A stretch of 64,000 bases of DNA, from the NCBI GenBank assembly GCA_038252255.1, contig JBBSAM010000018.1:35357-99356 (forward strand), given 5' to 3'. The DNA comes from Chersky-806 sp038252255 (lineage in GTDB: Bacteria; Actinomycetota; Acidimicrobiia; IMCC26256; JAENVU01). Positions 42,235-51,783 of the stretch are shown here, in pieces. The notes under the pieces were generated by a model. That model saw nothing but the letters and a program-made list of their open reading frames with translations, was not told the origin of the DNA and did no database searches. The translations under genes were made by a program, and so were the position numbers. How positions within the stretch are numbered: position 1 is the stretch's first letter; each line of letters opens with the position of its first letter.

Positions 42235-42281
42235 GGGTCGCTCCGGCCTCCGCACTTCGTGCCCGCTCCGGCCTGCGCTCC
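42235..42281 (-). repeat. Dispersed GC-rich repeat, single copy
   Basis: This copy reads GGGTCGCTCCGGCCTCCGCA, then CTTCGTGCCCGCTCCGGCCT, and is nearly identical to the 55-bp unit at 17209-17354 in the same orientation. It fills the gap between the convergent SDR and aftD genes. Confidence 0.85.
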
Positions 42282-42298
42282 GATAAAGGCCGCCTTGG

Positions 42299-45200
42299 CT
42301 AGCGAGGCGTTCCCTCACCCACCGGTTCAGGCTCCTCCGTCACGTCGTCATCGGTCACCTCGGGTTGGGATTCGCCGCGGCGGGCAAGGCCGACGATGAC
42401 GTCGGCGGCGAGGAAGACGATCGCCAGCCAGCCGAGGGTGCGGGCTCGCCAGAATCCTCCGGGCCACTCGAGGCCGACCGGGTAGCGCGAGCGGAACTGC
42501 ACCACGGTGACGTACAGCCCGCAGAGCCCGAGGGCGATGAACGGGAACAGGCTCAGCACCGCGCGCCAACGGGGCCGGAGCAGCACGAGCAGGACCGCCG
42601 CCCCGACCAGCAGGCCGCACCACGGCCGCACGATCGCCGCGGTGCCAAATCCGGTGAAGAGCGTCGTGAGGACGACGACTGCGGTGCTCGGGCGACGGCC
42701 ACGGGCGACGAGCGGGCTCGTGAGCTCCGGTTGCAGCACCATCGGGGCCAGGAGCGGATCGGGAGGTGCATCGGGATCGGCCCGTCGCGCCGCCCGTGCG
42801 GCCTTGCGCCGCCGCCGGACCCGCACCTGCGCCATGAAGATGATCGCCAGGCATGCGAGCACACCGAGCACGGACAGCAGCAGCCCGATGCGCACGATCT
42901 TCTGCGGGACCCACTCGAGCTTGATGGTGATCGGACCGCTCCCGGTCGGCTTCACGAGCCAACCGTTCGCGTAGCCGTCGACGAGCTGGGAGTCGCCGAG
43001 GTCCCGGCCGTCGGCCTTCGCTTGCCAACCGGCGTTCTTGCTCTGCCCGAGCACCATCCAGAACGGCTTCGACGCGCCGTCGACGCGCACCGTCATCGAC
43101 GTGGAGTCCTGCTTCAGCACCTTGACCCGCGGGCTCTCCGACGCGGGGCTGCTCGCCGCGGTCGCAACGATCTGCGAAACCGATGCGGCCGCGCCGCCGG
43201 CGGCGGAGCTCAGCACCACCCGGTCGAAGTCGACCCCGCTCACCGGACCCTTCACCGTGCGGAGAAGGTGCGTCCCGGCCGCCAGCTTGATCGCATCACC
43301 GGGCTCGCAGAGCGCAAGGTTCAGCGCGCCCTGCGACACCGCGGCCGACGTCGTCCCGCTGATCCGCACCGGCAGCGGCTTCCCGTCCATCGTGACGAGG
43401 TCACTGCGGCACTCCGACGGGATCTGGGCCGGCGGCACCACCGGTGCGACCCCGGGGATGCCGAGCTCCGCGATCCCCGCAGGCATCACGTTGCGGGAGA
43501 GCGTCTGGTAGTCGACCCGCTTGACCTCGCGCACCGCCTTGATCGTGAACGTGAAGGTCGTCCCGCTGATCGGGTCGAAGCGCACCGGAGCCGGCGCGGT
43601 CGCGCCGTCGGCGTCCTGGCTGCCGACCTGCGGCAGGTCCACGAGCCGTGAGGTGCCGTCGTCGGAGGTGATCTCGATGGTGCGCGGCACCGAGTGGCGG
43701 CGGTCGTTGACCACGCTCAGGTCCAGGTGGTCGAACGTGATCGGGGCCGGTGTGGTGACCCGGATCGACTGGTCCAGCACATCACCGAACGGTGTCATCC
43801 ACGACGTCGAGAGGTCACCGTCCAGCGCGGCCGAGCCGCGGACCCGGACGTCGCCGGCCAGATGCTCGGTGGTCGTGATGTCGATGCCACCGGCGGCAGC
43901 CGGGGGGATGCCGACGAGCTGGTCGATCACGTTGTCGGGCGCAGTGACGTCGAGCCGGGCCGTGCCGCTCAGGCCGAAGTCGCGCGCAGTCGGCAGCGCG
44001 AACTGGCGGACCAGGTCGAGCTCCGGGTCGGTGCGGGGCGGGGCGACCCGGCCGTCGCGGGCCATCGAGAGGACGAGCGGATGGTCGAGCGAGCGCTTCC
44101 CGGCCGCGGTGAGGAGGTCCGTCGGCATCTTGATGATCTCGTCGACGTGCACGTCCTGGACGCCGGGAGCGTCGTCGCGGAGCCTGATCTCGGCCAGACC
44201 GACGTCGGAGGTGTTCCAGCGCGCGTTGTGGCCGGGCTGGGCCGACACGTCGGCGAACGGGCGAAGTGGCAGGTGCACGTCGTCGATCTGGATCGTGAAG
44301 GTCTTGAACGTCCGGCGGGGGAACTTCACGGTCTGCCCCACACCCGACGGGTTGCGCGACGCGGGCGACAGCTTCGCCGTGACCGGGTCGCTGCCGTCGA
44401 AGCGCATCGTGACCCGGGTGATGTAGCGACCGCGGTTCCCGGTGATCGGCTGCAGGAGGTTCACCTGGTCCGTCGTGATCGGATGGTCGAGCACGATCCG
44501 GAGGCGGTTGCCGGGGAGCTCCTTCGGCAGGCCACCGACCTGCCAGGAGGTCGTCGGGTCACCGTCGAGCACGCGCTCGGGCCGGAACTCGGGCGGGTAC
44601 GAGAGGCCGGGCGTGCCGTAGCCCGAGGCCTGCACGGACTTCACCCCGTTGAGGATCGCGACCGTGCGCGCCGAGTCGGTCGCCCCCGGGAACAGGTCGA
44701 GCCGCGCGTCGCGCAGGTCCTTCACGAGTGGCTTCTCGCCGGCTTGCTCGGTGTAGCCCGGGGTGTCACGGGCGCCGGTCCAGCGCAGTCCCCGGCGCCG
44801 GTTGCTGTCGGTGACGACGAGCGTGGCGTGGTCGTCGAGCCGGTTCCGCAACCCCTTGAGATCCTGGGCGAACGAGCCGGAGTACTGCACGATCTGGTTG
44901 GCGTCGAGCAGGCCCGACGAAGCGATGTCGACCAGCCCCTCGCCGTTCCCCGAGACGATCAGCGGCCGCGCGGTCGGCGTCGCCCGCACGATCTTCTCCG
45001 GGTTCTCGACCCCGAGCACCGCGACCGGCGGCGGGGACTTCCCGGGTGGCGTCACGATCGTGCGCTCGTCGATCTGCGGGAACTTCGGGTGCCCGGGGAT
45101 CTTGGTGCCGAAGGTGCGCGCGGGCTCGAGGCCCGGCGGCGGGTTCGGGGAGAAGATGCGCCACAACGGGTCCGAGCGCACGAGGTCGTAGCGCTCGGTC

Positions 45201-46885
45201 TGCAGGTCCAGGCGCAGCAGGACGTCGCCGACCGCCATCAGGCGCGCGACCGGCGCGATCGCCTCCGGGTCGAGCACGCCGTTCTGCAGCCGGCGGTCCA
45301 GCGCGTTGAGCAGGTCCGCCGAGGGCGGCGATCCCCAGGGGACGAGCTCGCGCGCCACGTATGGACGGTCGATGAGCCCGGGCTCGATCGGGTCGATCGT
45401 GACACCCCAGCGGTACGCGGCGAAGTCCGAGCCGGGCAGCGCAAGGACGCGCGTGTCGTGCGGTCGGGAGTCAACGTCGTGCAGTGCCTTCTGCCAGTAG
45501 GCGGGGACCTCTTCGGCGCGCTCGAGATAGCGGCTGTAGAGCACGTCGTCCCAGAGCGCAGGGAAGCTGAGCAGCACGAGCGCGGCGGCGGCCACAGCGA
45601 CGACGACGCCTACCCAACCGCGGCCGCGGGCCCGGAGCGCGTCATAGGCCGCGGTGACGCCCGCGGCGAGGAGGCCGGCGAGACCGAGGACCACGAGCGG
45701 CACCGCGCGTGACGTGCTGCGCAGCGCGAGGCCGAACGTCGAGCTGGTGGCGAACGACTTGAACACGGACCCGAGCGGCGACGGGTCGTTGAACGGCGAC
45801 GAGCCGACCGCTATCACGACGCCGAGCAGGGCGATGAGGACGAAGAACGCCCGGTGCCGCCACCGTACGAGCACGGCCGACAGGAGCGCGAGCGTCGGGA
45901 CCATGTAGCTCACGAAGATCAGCCACGGCACCTGGGTGTAATTGGACGCGCCGTCGTTCCACGCTCCGAGCCGGTCGCGGAAGTAGAAGAACCAGTAGCC
46001 CAGCCCGCGCAGGATCTCGTTCGCGTACGCGGTCTTCGACACCGTCTCGATGGTCTCGGTGTACGCCAGGATGTCGAGCCCGTACCCGCTCTGCGCCCAG
46101 AGCCCCGCTATCCACCAGAGCGAAGTGACGAACGTGAGCAATCCGGTGCGGAGGACGACGCTCACCGCGCGGCGGAACGTGCTCTCGCGCACCACCCACA
46201 CCGAGTACGGGATCCACAGCAGTGGCCCGAGGCCCGCGCAGATCAGTGCAGTCGCGTTGATGCCCCCCACGAGCTGCACCGTGAGCGCGAACAACGCCGG
46301 GTACTTCCACCCGCCCCGGCGCAGCGCGAGCGCGATGAACGCGATCATGAACGGCAACGCCGCCCACGGTCCGAGCAGCCCCGTGAAGCGCGACGAGTAC
46401 TCGACCACGTACGGCGTGAACATGTAGGCGAGCATCCCGACGACGATGCCGGGGCCGCGCATGCCGATCGTGCGCAGCAGGTAGCGCATGCCGAGGCCGG
46501 CGGCGAAGATCAGCGAGCCGAGCCAGAGCCGCTGCGCCACCCACGAGGGGACCCCGAGGGCCTGTTCCAGGACCCAGAAGAACGGCCCCATCGGGAAGAG
46601 GTATCCGATGTTCTGGTGGGTGACGGTCCCCATCCCGATCTTGGGGTCCCACATCGACACCGCGGACGAGAGCAGGCGCCCGGGATCGAGGAACAGGTAG
46701 CTCTTGGTGTCCGCGTCGACCTTGCCCGGGTGGGTGAGGAGGACGGGGACGTAGGCGACGGCGGCGAGGACCGCGAACCCGAACCAGCGCCAGGCCGCCT
46801 CCAGCCCGGGCGGGCGGGATCTCGGGACCCGGGTGCCGCCCCGCGCCGAACCGGCCGTGCGCGGCTGGTCCGCGACGGTCGTCAC
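42299..46885 (-). CDS. AftD-like alpha-(1->3)-arabinofuranosyltransferase
   Basis: This giant GT-C membrane protein of 1528 residues has a first loop with VDADTKSYLF near 57-66 (the catalytic Asp region) and about eleven helices in residues 34-480. A large periplasmic part follows, with discoidin-like carbohydrate-binding modules (about 760-1290), and four C-terminal helices (about 1340-1510). AftD adds alpha-1,3 arabinofuranose branches to arabinogalactan and lipoarabinomannan from decaprenyl-phospho-arabinose. The length and layout match mycobacterial AftD (about 1400 residues). No emb or aft partners are seen in the window. Confidence 0.85.
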   Translation of the reverse strand: MTTVADQPRTAGSARGGTRVPRSRPPGLEAAWRWFGFAVLAAVAYVPVLLTHPGKVDADTKSYLFLDPGRLLSSAVSMWDPKIGMGTVTHQNIGYLFPMGPFFWVLEQALGVPSWVAQRLWLGSLIFAAGLGMRYLLRTIGMRGPGIVVGMLAYMFTPYVVEYSSRFTGLLGPWAALPFMIAFIALALRRGGWKYPALFALTVQLVGGINATALICAGLGPLLWIPYSVWVVRESTFRRAVSVVLRTGLLTFVTSLWWIAGLWAQSGYGLDILAYTETIETVSKTAYANEILRGLGYWFFYFRDRLGAWNDGASNYTQVPWLIFVSYMVPTLALLSAVLVRWRHRAFFVLIALLGVVIAVGSSPFNDPSPLGSVFKSFATSSTFGLALRSTSRAVPLVVLGLAGLLAAGVTAAYDALRARGRGWVGVVVAVAAAALVLLSFPALWDDVLYSRYLERAEEVPAYWQKALHDVDSRPHDTRVLALPGSDFAAYRWGVTIDPIEPGLIDRPYVARELVPWGSPPSADLLNALDRRLQNGVLDPEAIAPVARLMAVGDVLLRLDLQTERYDLVRSDPLWRIFSPNPPPGLEPARTFGTKIPGHPKFPQIDERTIVTPPGKSPPPVAVLGVENPEKIVRATPTARPLIVSGNGEGLVDIASSGLLDANQIVQYSGSFAQDLKGLRNRLDDHATLVVTDSNRRRGLRWTGARDTPGYTEQAGEKPLVKDLRDARLDLFPGATDSARTVAILNGVKSVQASGYGTPGLSYPPEFRPERVLDGDPTTSWQVGGLPKELPGNRLRIVLDHPITTDQVNLLQPITGNRGRYITRVTMRFDGSDPVTAKLSPASRNPSGVGQTVKFPRRTFKTFTIQIDDVHLPLRPFADVSAQPGHNARWNTSDVGLAEIRLRDDAPGVQDVHVDEIIKMPTDLLTAAGKRSLDHPLVLSMARDGRVAPPRTDPELDLVRQFALPTARDFGLSGTARLDVTAPDNVIDQLVGIPPAAAGGIDITTTEHLAGDVRVRGSAALDGDLSTSWMTPFGDVLDQSIRVTTPAPITFDHLDLSVVNDRRHSVPRTIEITSDDGTSRLVDLPQVGSQDADGATAPAPVRFDPISGTTFTFTIKAVREVKRVDYQTLSRNVMPAGIAELGIPGVAPVVPPAQIPSECRSDLVTMDGKPLPVRISGTTSAAVSQGALNLALCEPGDAIKLAAGTHLLRTVKGPVSGVDFDRVVLSSAAGGAAASVSQIVATAASSPASESPRVKVLKQDSTSMTVRVDGASKPFWMVLGQSKNAGWQAKADGRDLGDSQLVDGYANGWLVKPTGSGPITIKLEWVPQKIVRIGLLLSVLGVLACLAIIFMAQVRVRRRRKAARAARRADPDAPPDPLLAPMVLQPELTSPLVARGRRPSTAVVVLTTLFTGFGTAAIVRPWCGLLVGAAVLLVLLRPRWRAVLSLFPFIALGLCGLYVTVVQFRSRYPVGLEWPGGFWRARTLGWLAIVFLAADVIVGLARRGESQPEVTDDDVTEEPEPVGEGTPR

Positions 46886-47039
46886 CCTGTCCTCACCCCC
46901 CTGCGATCACCAGATCCGGCGCCCGCGACGCATGGCCGAGCCTGGCCATGAGGACGAGCAAACTACTCCAATGGGAAAGGCGCCTTCCAGGCACCCCTCG
47001 CGTCCCGACGCCCGCGGTCCACGCGAGCACGATGTTCGC

Positions 47040-47534
47040 GTGCCACGGACCCGCTTGGCAGTCATCGCTCTCGTGGTCGGGCCGTTGCTGACCGTCCTGG
47101 GCGCCGGATGCGGCTCGGGCGACGGTGCCACCAAGCCCGCCGCGCCCTCGACGAGCCGGCCGCCAACCCACGCCACCACGCTCTCGGTGAAGGGAGTCGC
47201 CACCGCGCCCACGGCCGATCCGGCGACCGAGGCCGCCAAGGTTCCGTTCTCCGGCACCGTGGACTGCCCGGCCGGCCACCCGAGCGGCACAGGGATGTTC
47301 GCCACGAACGCGGCCGCCGTGTGCGCGGAGATCGTGGCCCGCCGTGAGGTGCTGGCCCGGGTCGGCTCCGAGCCGGGCCGCATGTGCAGCGAGATCTACG
47401 GCGGCCCGCAGCAGGCCAGGATCACCGGGACCGTCGCCGGCACCCCCGTGAGCATCCGGGTGTCCCGCAGCGACGGCTGCGGCATCGCGGACTGGACGAC
47501 GCTCCAGTGGCTGCTCGGCCCACCCGAGCGCTGA
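47040..47534 (+). CDS. SSI-like (subtilisin-inhibitor-like) lipoprotein
   Basis: A lipoprotein signal with Cys24 (VLGAGC) starts at the GTG of 47040. The mature protein has a Pro/Thr-rich linker and a C-terminal domain of about 95 residues with four cysteines (76, 95, 116, 147). Their spacing and the flanking CPAGHP, VCAEIV, MCSEIYGGP and DGCGIADW follow the Streptomyces subtilisin inhibitor pattern. It may protect surface proteins from proteases; the reactive-site loop is not clearly conserved. Upstream in-frame starts exist (ATG 46971). It is divergent from aftD. Confidence 0.6.
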   Translation: MPRTRLAVIALVVGPLLTVLGAGCGSGDGATKPAAPSTSRPPTHATTLSVKGVATAPTADPATEAAKVPFSGTVDCPAGHPSGTGMFATNAAAVCAEIVARREVLARVGSEPGRMCSEIYGGPQQARITGTVAGTPVSIRVSRSDGCGIADWTTLQWLLGPPER

Positions 47535-47565
47535 TCCACGCCGGTCGGCGCACCGCAACCGCGGC

Positions 47566-48618
47566 TCAGAGCGTCGCGAGGGTGGATGCAGCCTCGAGGA
47601 TGTCGACGGCCAGATCGCCGGCCAGATCCGTGGGACCCGCGACACGTACCGCGATCGCGTCGGGACTGATCCGCTCCGCCACGCGGTGACACCAGTCGAC
47701 GATGTCGACCTCGAGCACGACGTCGACCGACTCCACGCCGGCCGCTTCGGCCACGTTCGCCTCCCCGAGCGCGAGCGGGACGAGCCAGCTCCCTCCACCC
47801 GCGCCCGTCAGCACGATGCGCGCGGCGCGCCCGGGATGCGGACGACCCGAGACCTCCAGCCAGGCGGGCAGGCTCTGCATCGAGAAGTTGGCCATGCGGT
47901 GCAGGTGTGCCGGCCGGGGTGACTCGAGCTCGAGGCCGAGCGCGCGGCGGATGTCATCGGCGTGGATCCAGGTCTCGAACGAACGGATGACGATGATGGT
48001 GTCGCGCGGGAGCGCGACGGGGAGCCACGGCACGTGACCCTCGGCCTCACCGCCCACAGCCCAGTCGGCGATCTCCTCCACCGCGCGCCGCCACACGGAT
48101 CGGACCTCGTCGAGCGGCCGCAACGCGAACACCTCGATGAACGCCGCCGTCCGGCCCTCGATGTCCACACTCGGGACGATGGCGGGATCCGTGTGCCGCA
48201 CCCCGGCCGCCACCATCGTCTCCATGGCGGCGAGATGCACCAGCAGGTCCCGGACGCTCAACCCGTTGGCCGTCGGCGCCGAGAGGTCGTCCGCACGGAG
48301 CCGGCCGACCAACGCGTCCAGCTGATCCGTCTGATCCCGGAACAGCTCGAGGGCGTCATCGCTCGCGCTCCGGGTGTTCCGGGCCCGCGCGACCGCGAGC
48401 AGGTCGTCGCGCAGCCGGGGCGGCGGTGTGAGTGCTTCGGTCGCGCCGATCCATGCCGCCGCGGTGGACAGCTTCGCGAGCTCGGCCGCGGCCGCGGGGT
48501 GCTCGGCGAGATACCGCTCGACCTGCAGAGCCTCGGACGGCTCGCACGCGTTCAGCGCGTACGCCGCCAGAAGATCGTCGACGGTGGCATCGTTCATCGG
48601 TTCCGTTCCTCTGCTCAT
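47566..48618 (-). CDS. Anti-sigma factor fused to MDMPI/DinB-like domain
   Basis: Residues about 8-80 resemble RskA-type anti-sigma N-termini (DDLLAAYALNACEPSEA... VERYLAEHP), but the HxxxCxxC zinc motif is absent. From about 90 to 350 it is a mycothiol-dependent maleylpyruvate isomerase-like domain with the metal triad His128 (LVHLA), Glu215 and His219 (FETWIHADD). There is no membrane segment. The ATG overlaps the sigma gene stop by ATGA, a typical sigma/anti-sigma coupling. The fusion suggests a cytoplasmic thiol or electrophile sensor. Confidence 0.78.
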   Translation of the reverse strand: MSRGTEPMNDATVDDLLAAYALNACEPSEALQVERYLAEHPAAAAELAKLSTAAAWIGATEALTPPPRLRDDLLAVARARNTRSASDDALELFRDQTDQLDALVGRLRADDLSAPTANGLSVRDLLVHLAAMETMVAAGVRHTDPAIVPSVDIEGRTAAFIEVFALRPLDEVRSVWRRAVEEIADWAVGGEAEGHVPWLPVALPRDTIIVIRSFETWIHADDIRRALGLELESPRPAHLHRMANFSMQSLPAWLEVSGRPHPGRAARIVLTGAGGGSWLVPLALGEANVAEAAGVESVDVVLEVDIVDWCHRVAERISPDAIAVRVAGPTDLAGDLAVDILEAASTLATL

Positions 48619-49190
48619 GCCCACTGCCGCAAGTCCTCCGCCTCGAGCGTGACCGCAATACGACGCAGTGCGAGTCGCAAGCGAGACTTCGCCGTTCCTT
48701 CCGGTATGCCCATGACGACCGCGACCTCGCGATACGTCTTACCCTCGAAGTACGCGAGCTCCACGGCCTCGCGTTGCTCGCCGGGAAGATCCGCCAAGGC
48801 CTCACGCACCCGCTCGGCGGTCACCAGCGCCAAGGCCATCTCATCGACATCCGGTGTCCGCGTGACCCGAGTCAGCACCGCTGCGTCGCGCCGGCGGCGT
48901 GCCTCCTCACGGCGCACATGATCGACGGCCCGGCGGTGCGCCAACGTGCCCAGCCACGTGCGCAGCGCGCCTTTGGCGGGATCGAAGACGGCGGGCTTCT
49001 CCCAAAGGCACAAGAAGACGTCCTGGGTGATGTCCTCGGCCGCCTTCGGGTCCCGCACGACGCGCAGGATCAAGCCGTACACGAACGATGCGTATTGGTC
49101 GTAGCACTCGCCCAGCGCGGCCTCGTTCCCAGCCATCAACCGCTCGCGAGTGCAGCGCTCCCAGTCCAAGCTCGGAAGCTCGATCGTCAT
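48615..49190 (-). CDS. ECF-type RNA polymerase sigma factor
   Basis: The protein of about 191 residues has sigma region 2 (AAEDITQDVFLCLWE near 53-67, TWLGTLAHRRAVDHVRR near 79-95) and region 4 (LPGEQREAVELAYFEGKTYREVA near 129-151, then a helix-turn-helix). The coupled downstream gene encodes its probable anti-sigma factor. The start MTIELP is chosen because homology begins there; GTG codons upstream could extend it by 14 residues. Target promoters are unknown. Confidence 0.9.
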   Translation of the reverse strand: MTIELPSLDWERCTRERLMAGNEAALGECYDQYASFVYGLILRVVRDPKAAEDITQDVFLCLWEKPAVFDPAKGALRTWLGTLAHRRAVDHVRREEARRRRDAAVLTRVTRTPDVDEMALALVTAERVREALADLPGEQREAVELAYFEGKTYREVAVVMGIPEGTAKSRLRLALRRIAVTLEAEDLRQWA

Positions 49191-49358
49191 GCGGGAACCC
49201 CCTGCCGGCGCGGTCACCCCTGTCTGTCCCACGTTCTGTCTTCGCCCTGCGCCGCGCTCCGGATCATCGCCCAGATCGAGCCCACCTTGGAAGGGCGGCC
49301 GAGATCAGTCGGTCTGCACCTCAGCGCCGGGCCATCGCTCGGCGCCCCGGCTCGCGAG

Positions 49359-50306
49359 TCAGCTGATCTTGACCTTGGACTCGACGACGTTGCTGAGCGG
49401 GATCCCGAGCATCACCTGCACCACGCTCACGATGACTCGCTTGCCGCCATGGAGACCGGCCGGGATCTTGAAGCTGCCGGAGAGCTTGGGCGGGGTGAAC
49501 ACCGAGTTGCTGTAGGTCGCCGGCGCGGCCACCACGTTCGACACCGCCATCACCGGGTGCCGGCGCGGCCCGAGCCCGACCGTCACCCTCGGCAGGCTGC
49601 TCCCACCCGTCAGCAGGTTGTTCAGCGAAGCGAGCGTCGAGATCCACCAGTAGGTCTTCGCGCCCGGTGTATCGCGCACCCCGACGGTCTGGCCCGGCGC
49701 GACCTTCTTCGCCGAGAGCGTCAACGTGGGAGTTGGAGGGAGGAAGTCGAAGCCGGCGTACTCGAGCACGCCGCTTCCCGCGCTGACCGGCTTCTGGGTG
49801 ACGAGGTCGATCATCGCCAACGCGCACCCGATGAGCCCGGAGTTGAACTGCACCCGCGATGGCGGGCAGGTGGCGTTGGGGTCCGGGGCCTGGGACGACG
49901 GCACCGTGTAGTCGAACGCCAGCTTCCCCGTGGAGTCCGAGAGCTTCGTGGTCAAGGACGCCGGGTTGATCTTGGGCAGGGCCGCGAGGGCCGCGGTGAA
50001 CGTCGCGGGGGAGAGCCCGGAGCCCCCGCTGAGGAGTGCCTTGGCCTGGGGGTCGATCCCGATGAGCAGGCTCGCCTGCAGGACGAGGTACGGGTTGGTC
50101 GGGTTCAGGCCCGTGCAGGCGACCTTGATCACCGAACCTGCCTTCACCCCCATCACGATCGGGAGCGCACCGCCGTTGAAGGTGCACTTCGGCCCCGCGG
50201 TGGCCGCCCCCGCGGCGGGAGCCTCCGCTACCGCGGCGGCACCGCTCACGGCGGCGGAGACGCAGAGCAATGACGCGAGCAGCAAGCTGACCAGACGAGT
50301 CCGCAC
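49359..50306 (-). CDS. Secreted protein of unknown function
   Basis: A Sec signal peptide (VSLLLASLLCVSAAVSGAAA) is followed by about 285 residues of mature protein with no recognised domain. The pattern of beta-strands and paired Cys (CTFNGG, VACTGLNP, ATCPPSRVQF, GLIGCALA) suggests an Ig-like or neocarzinostatin-like fold. The start is taken as the GTG immediately before the signal peptide. It stands alone between the sigma operon and the PAP2 gene. Confidence 0.7.
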   Translation of the reverse strand: MRTRLVSLLLASLLCVSAAVSGAAAVAEAPAAGAATAGPKCTFNGGALPIVMGVKAGSVIKVACTGLNPTNPYLVLQASLLIGIDPQAKALLSGGSGLSPATFTAALAALPKINPASLTTKLSDSTGKLAFDYTVPSSQAPDPNATCPPSRVQFNSGLIGCALAMIDLVTQKPVSAGSGVLEYAGFDFLPPTPTLTLSAKKVAPGQTVGVRDTPGAKTYWWISTLASLNNLLTGGSSLPRVTVGLGPRRHPVMAVSNVVAAPATYSNSVFTPPKLSGSFKIPAGLHGGKRVIVSVVQVMLGIPLSNVVESKVKIS

Positions 50307-50425
50307 GATCCTGATCCCCCTTGCGACCGGCGGCGCCGATCCCCCGCCGAGTGTGCTCACGCGAGGTGCGACGTAGCCTCAACGCAACCTCAACCTCTCC
50401 GCCGCGCGGAACGACTCGAGGCTCG

Positions 50426-51217
50426 TCAGAGTGGGAACGCGAGCTCGATCGAGGAGTCCACGATCAGTCCGAGCGCGGCTCCGCCCAGCACGTCGAGCGG
50501 CAGATGAGCGCCGACGTACATGCGGGAGAGCCCGACGGCGGCGGCGAGCACTGCGAGCATCGGATCGAGCGCGGGGACGGATCGGATCGACCCGGCGGCG
50601 AGCACCACGGCCACGGCGGCATGCCCCGAGACGAAGCCGTCGCCGGACGGCGCCGGGCCACGGACCCGGACGTTCGGATCGACCATGGCGGGCCGGCCCC
50701 GCCGGACTACCCGCTTGACCACTTTGGCCAGCGCCCAGGTGGCAGCACCGCCGGCGAGGATCCGCGTCGCCCGCCCGCGATCGCCGGTGAGCCAGATCAC
50801 GCCGGCGGTTGCCGGCACCGCGGGCAGGCCACCGAACCGCATCACGGGCCACACCGGCCGGTACAACGCGTCCGGCAGGCTGTTGACGGCATCGAAGCAC
50901 TCGAGCTCGAGGCGCGGAGGGCGGTCTCGGCGCGTCGGGGCCGTCGCCGCCACGAGCACCCCGATGCCGAGCGCGAGCCGTCTCCGGGCCGCGGCGCGGC
51001 TGCTCACGCTGCGGCCGGTAGTGACGCGTCTGCGCCCGCACTCGGACGAGGACCAGTGACGCCGGGCATTCGAGCCCCCCACGATGTCGAGCGGATGGTG
51101 CGCGCCGGCACAGATGCGAGCAATGCTGTTCGGCGCGACGAACACCCAGGGCACGCACTTCCACGGTCGGGGGAGGATAGCGGTGAGCAGTCCCACGACC
51201 GCGGTGACGAACACCAC
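50426..51217 (-). CDS. PAP2-family phosphatase with remnant of a second PAP2 domain
   Basis: The C-terminal 190 residues form a full PAP2 domain with the three phosphatase motifs: KRVVRRGRP near 161-169, SGHAA near 195-199, and SRMYVGAHLPLDVLGG near 229-244. The N-terminal 50 residues match only the tail of another PAP2 domain (ARICAGAHHPLDIVGG, 33-48), so the upstream half of a tandem protein seems lost. Family members dephosphorylate lipid phosphates such as undecaprenyl pyrophosphate or phosphatidate. The true start is uncertain. Confidence 0.75.
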   Translation of the reverse strand: MVFVTAVVGLLTAILPRPWKCVPWVFVAPNSIARICAGAHHPLDIVGGSNARRHWSSSECGRRRVTTGRSVSSRAAARRRLALGIGVLVAATAPTRRDRPPRLELECFDAVNSLPDALYRPVWPVMRFGGLPAVPATAGVIWLTGDRGRATRILAGGAATWALAKVVKRVVRRGRPAMVDPNVRVRGPAPSGDGFVSGHAAVAVVLAAGSIRSVPALDPMLAVLAAAVGLSRMYVGAHLPLDVLGGAALGLIVDSSIELAFPL

Positions 51218-51325
51218 CTACATGTTCCGGCGGAGGAACCACTCGTGCTCAGCTCGGCTCCCCGCTCCCCGGAGCTGAGTGCCGCGAGCACGATCTCGTA
51301 CCGTGCAACCAGGAGGCGATGCGCA

Positions 51326-51766
51326 ATGACGACCGCTGAGGACCGGCCGGTGCTGGACCAGGTGAACCTCGTCGTGAGCGACATGCCCGCGACCGTCGAC
51401 TTCTACCGGCGCCTCGGGCTCACCCTTCCCGATCAAGGTCCGTGGAACGCGTACCACCGGTCCGCGGAGACGCCGGACGGTCTCGACCTGGACTTCGACA
51501 GTGCCGACTTCGCCCCGAAGTGGAACGAGGGCTTCCGCGGGCTCGGCGGAGGTGGTGCCGTCGTCCTGGGTTTCAAGGTCCGAACACGGGGAGCCGTCGA
51601 CCGCATCTACGCGGACCTGACCGCCGCGGGACATCGCTCCCAACAGGAGCCCTACGACGCGTTCTGGGGCTCGCGCTACGCGATCGTCGAAGATCCGGAC
51701 GGCAACGCGGTCGGGGTCATGAGCCCGATGGAAGACCGCTACCGGAGCGCGCCGCCAGAGATGTAG
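51326..51766 (+). CDS. VOC-family (glyoxalase/bleomycin-resistance-like) protein
   Basis: The 146-residue protein has the paired beta-alpha-beta pattern of vicinal oxygen chelate proteins: QVNLVVSDMPATVDFYRRLG (12-31) and the C-terminal DPFWGSRYAIVEDPDGN-like stretch FWGSRYAIVEDPDGNAVG near 115-132, with metal-ligand candidates. A strong AGGAGG lies 9 bases upstream of the ATG. Function (lyase, dioxygenase or drug binding) cannot be set. Confidence 0.85.
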   Translation: MTTAEDRPVLDQVNLVVSDMPATVDFYRRLGLTLPDQGPWNAYHRSAETPDGLDLDFDSADFAPKWNEGFRGLGGGGAVVLGFKVRTRGAVDRIYADLTAAGHRSQQEPYDAFWGSRYAIVEDPDGNAVGVMSPMEDRYRSAPPEM

Positions 51767-51783
51767 CCGCGCGCGCGGCCGGT

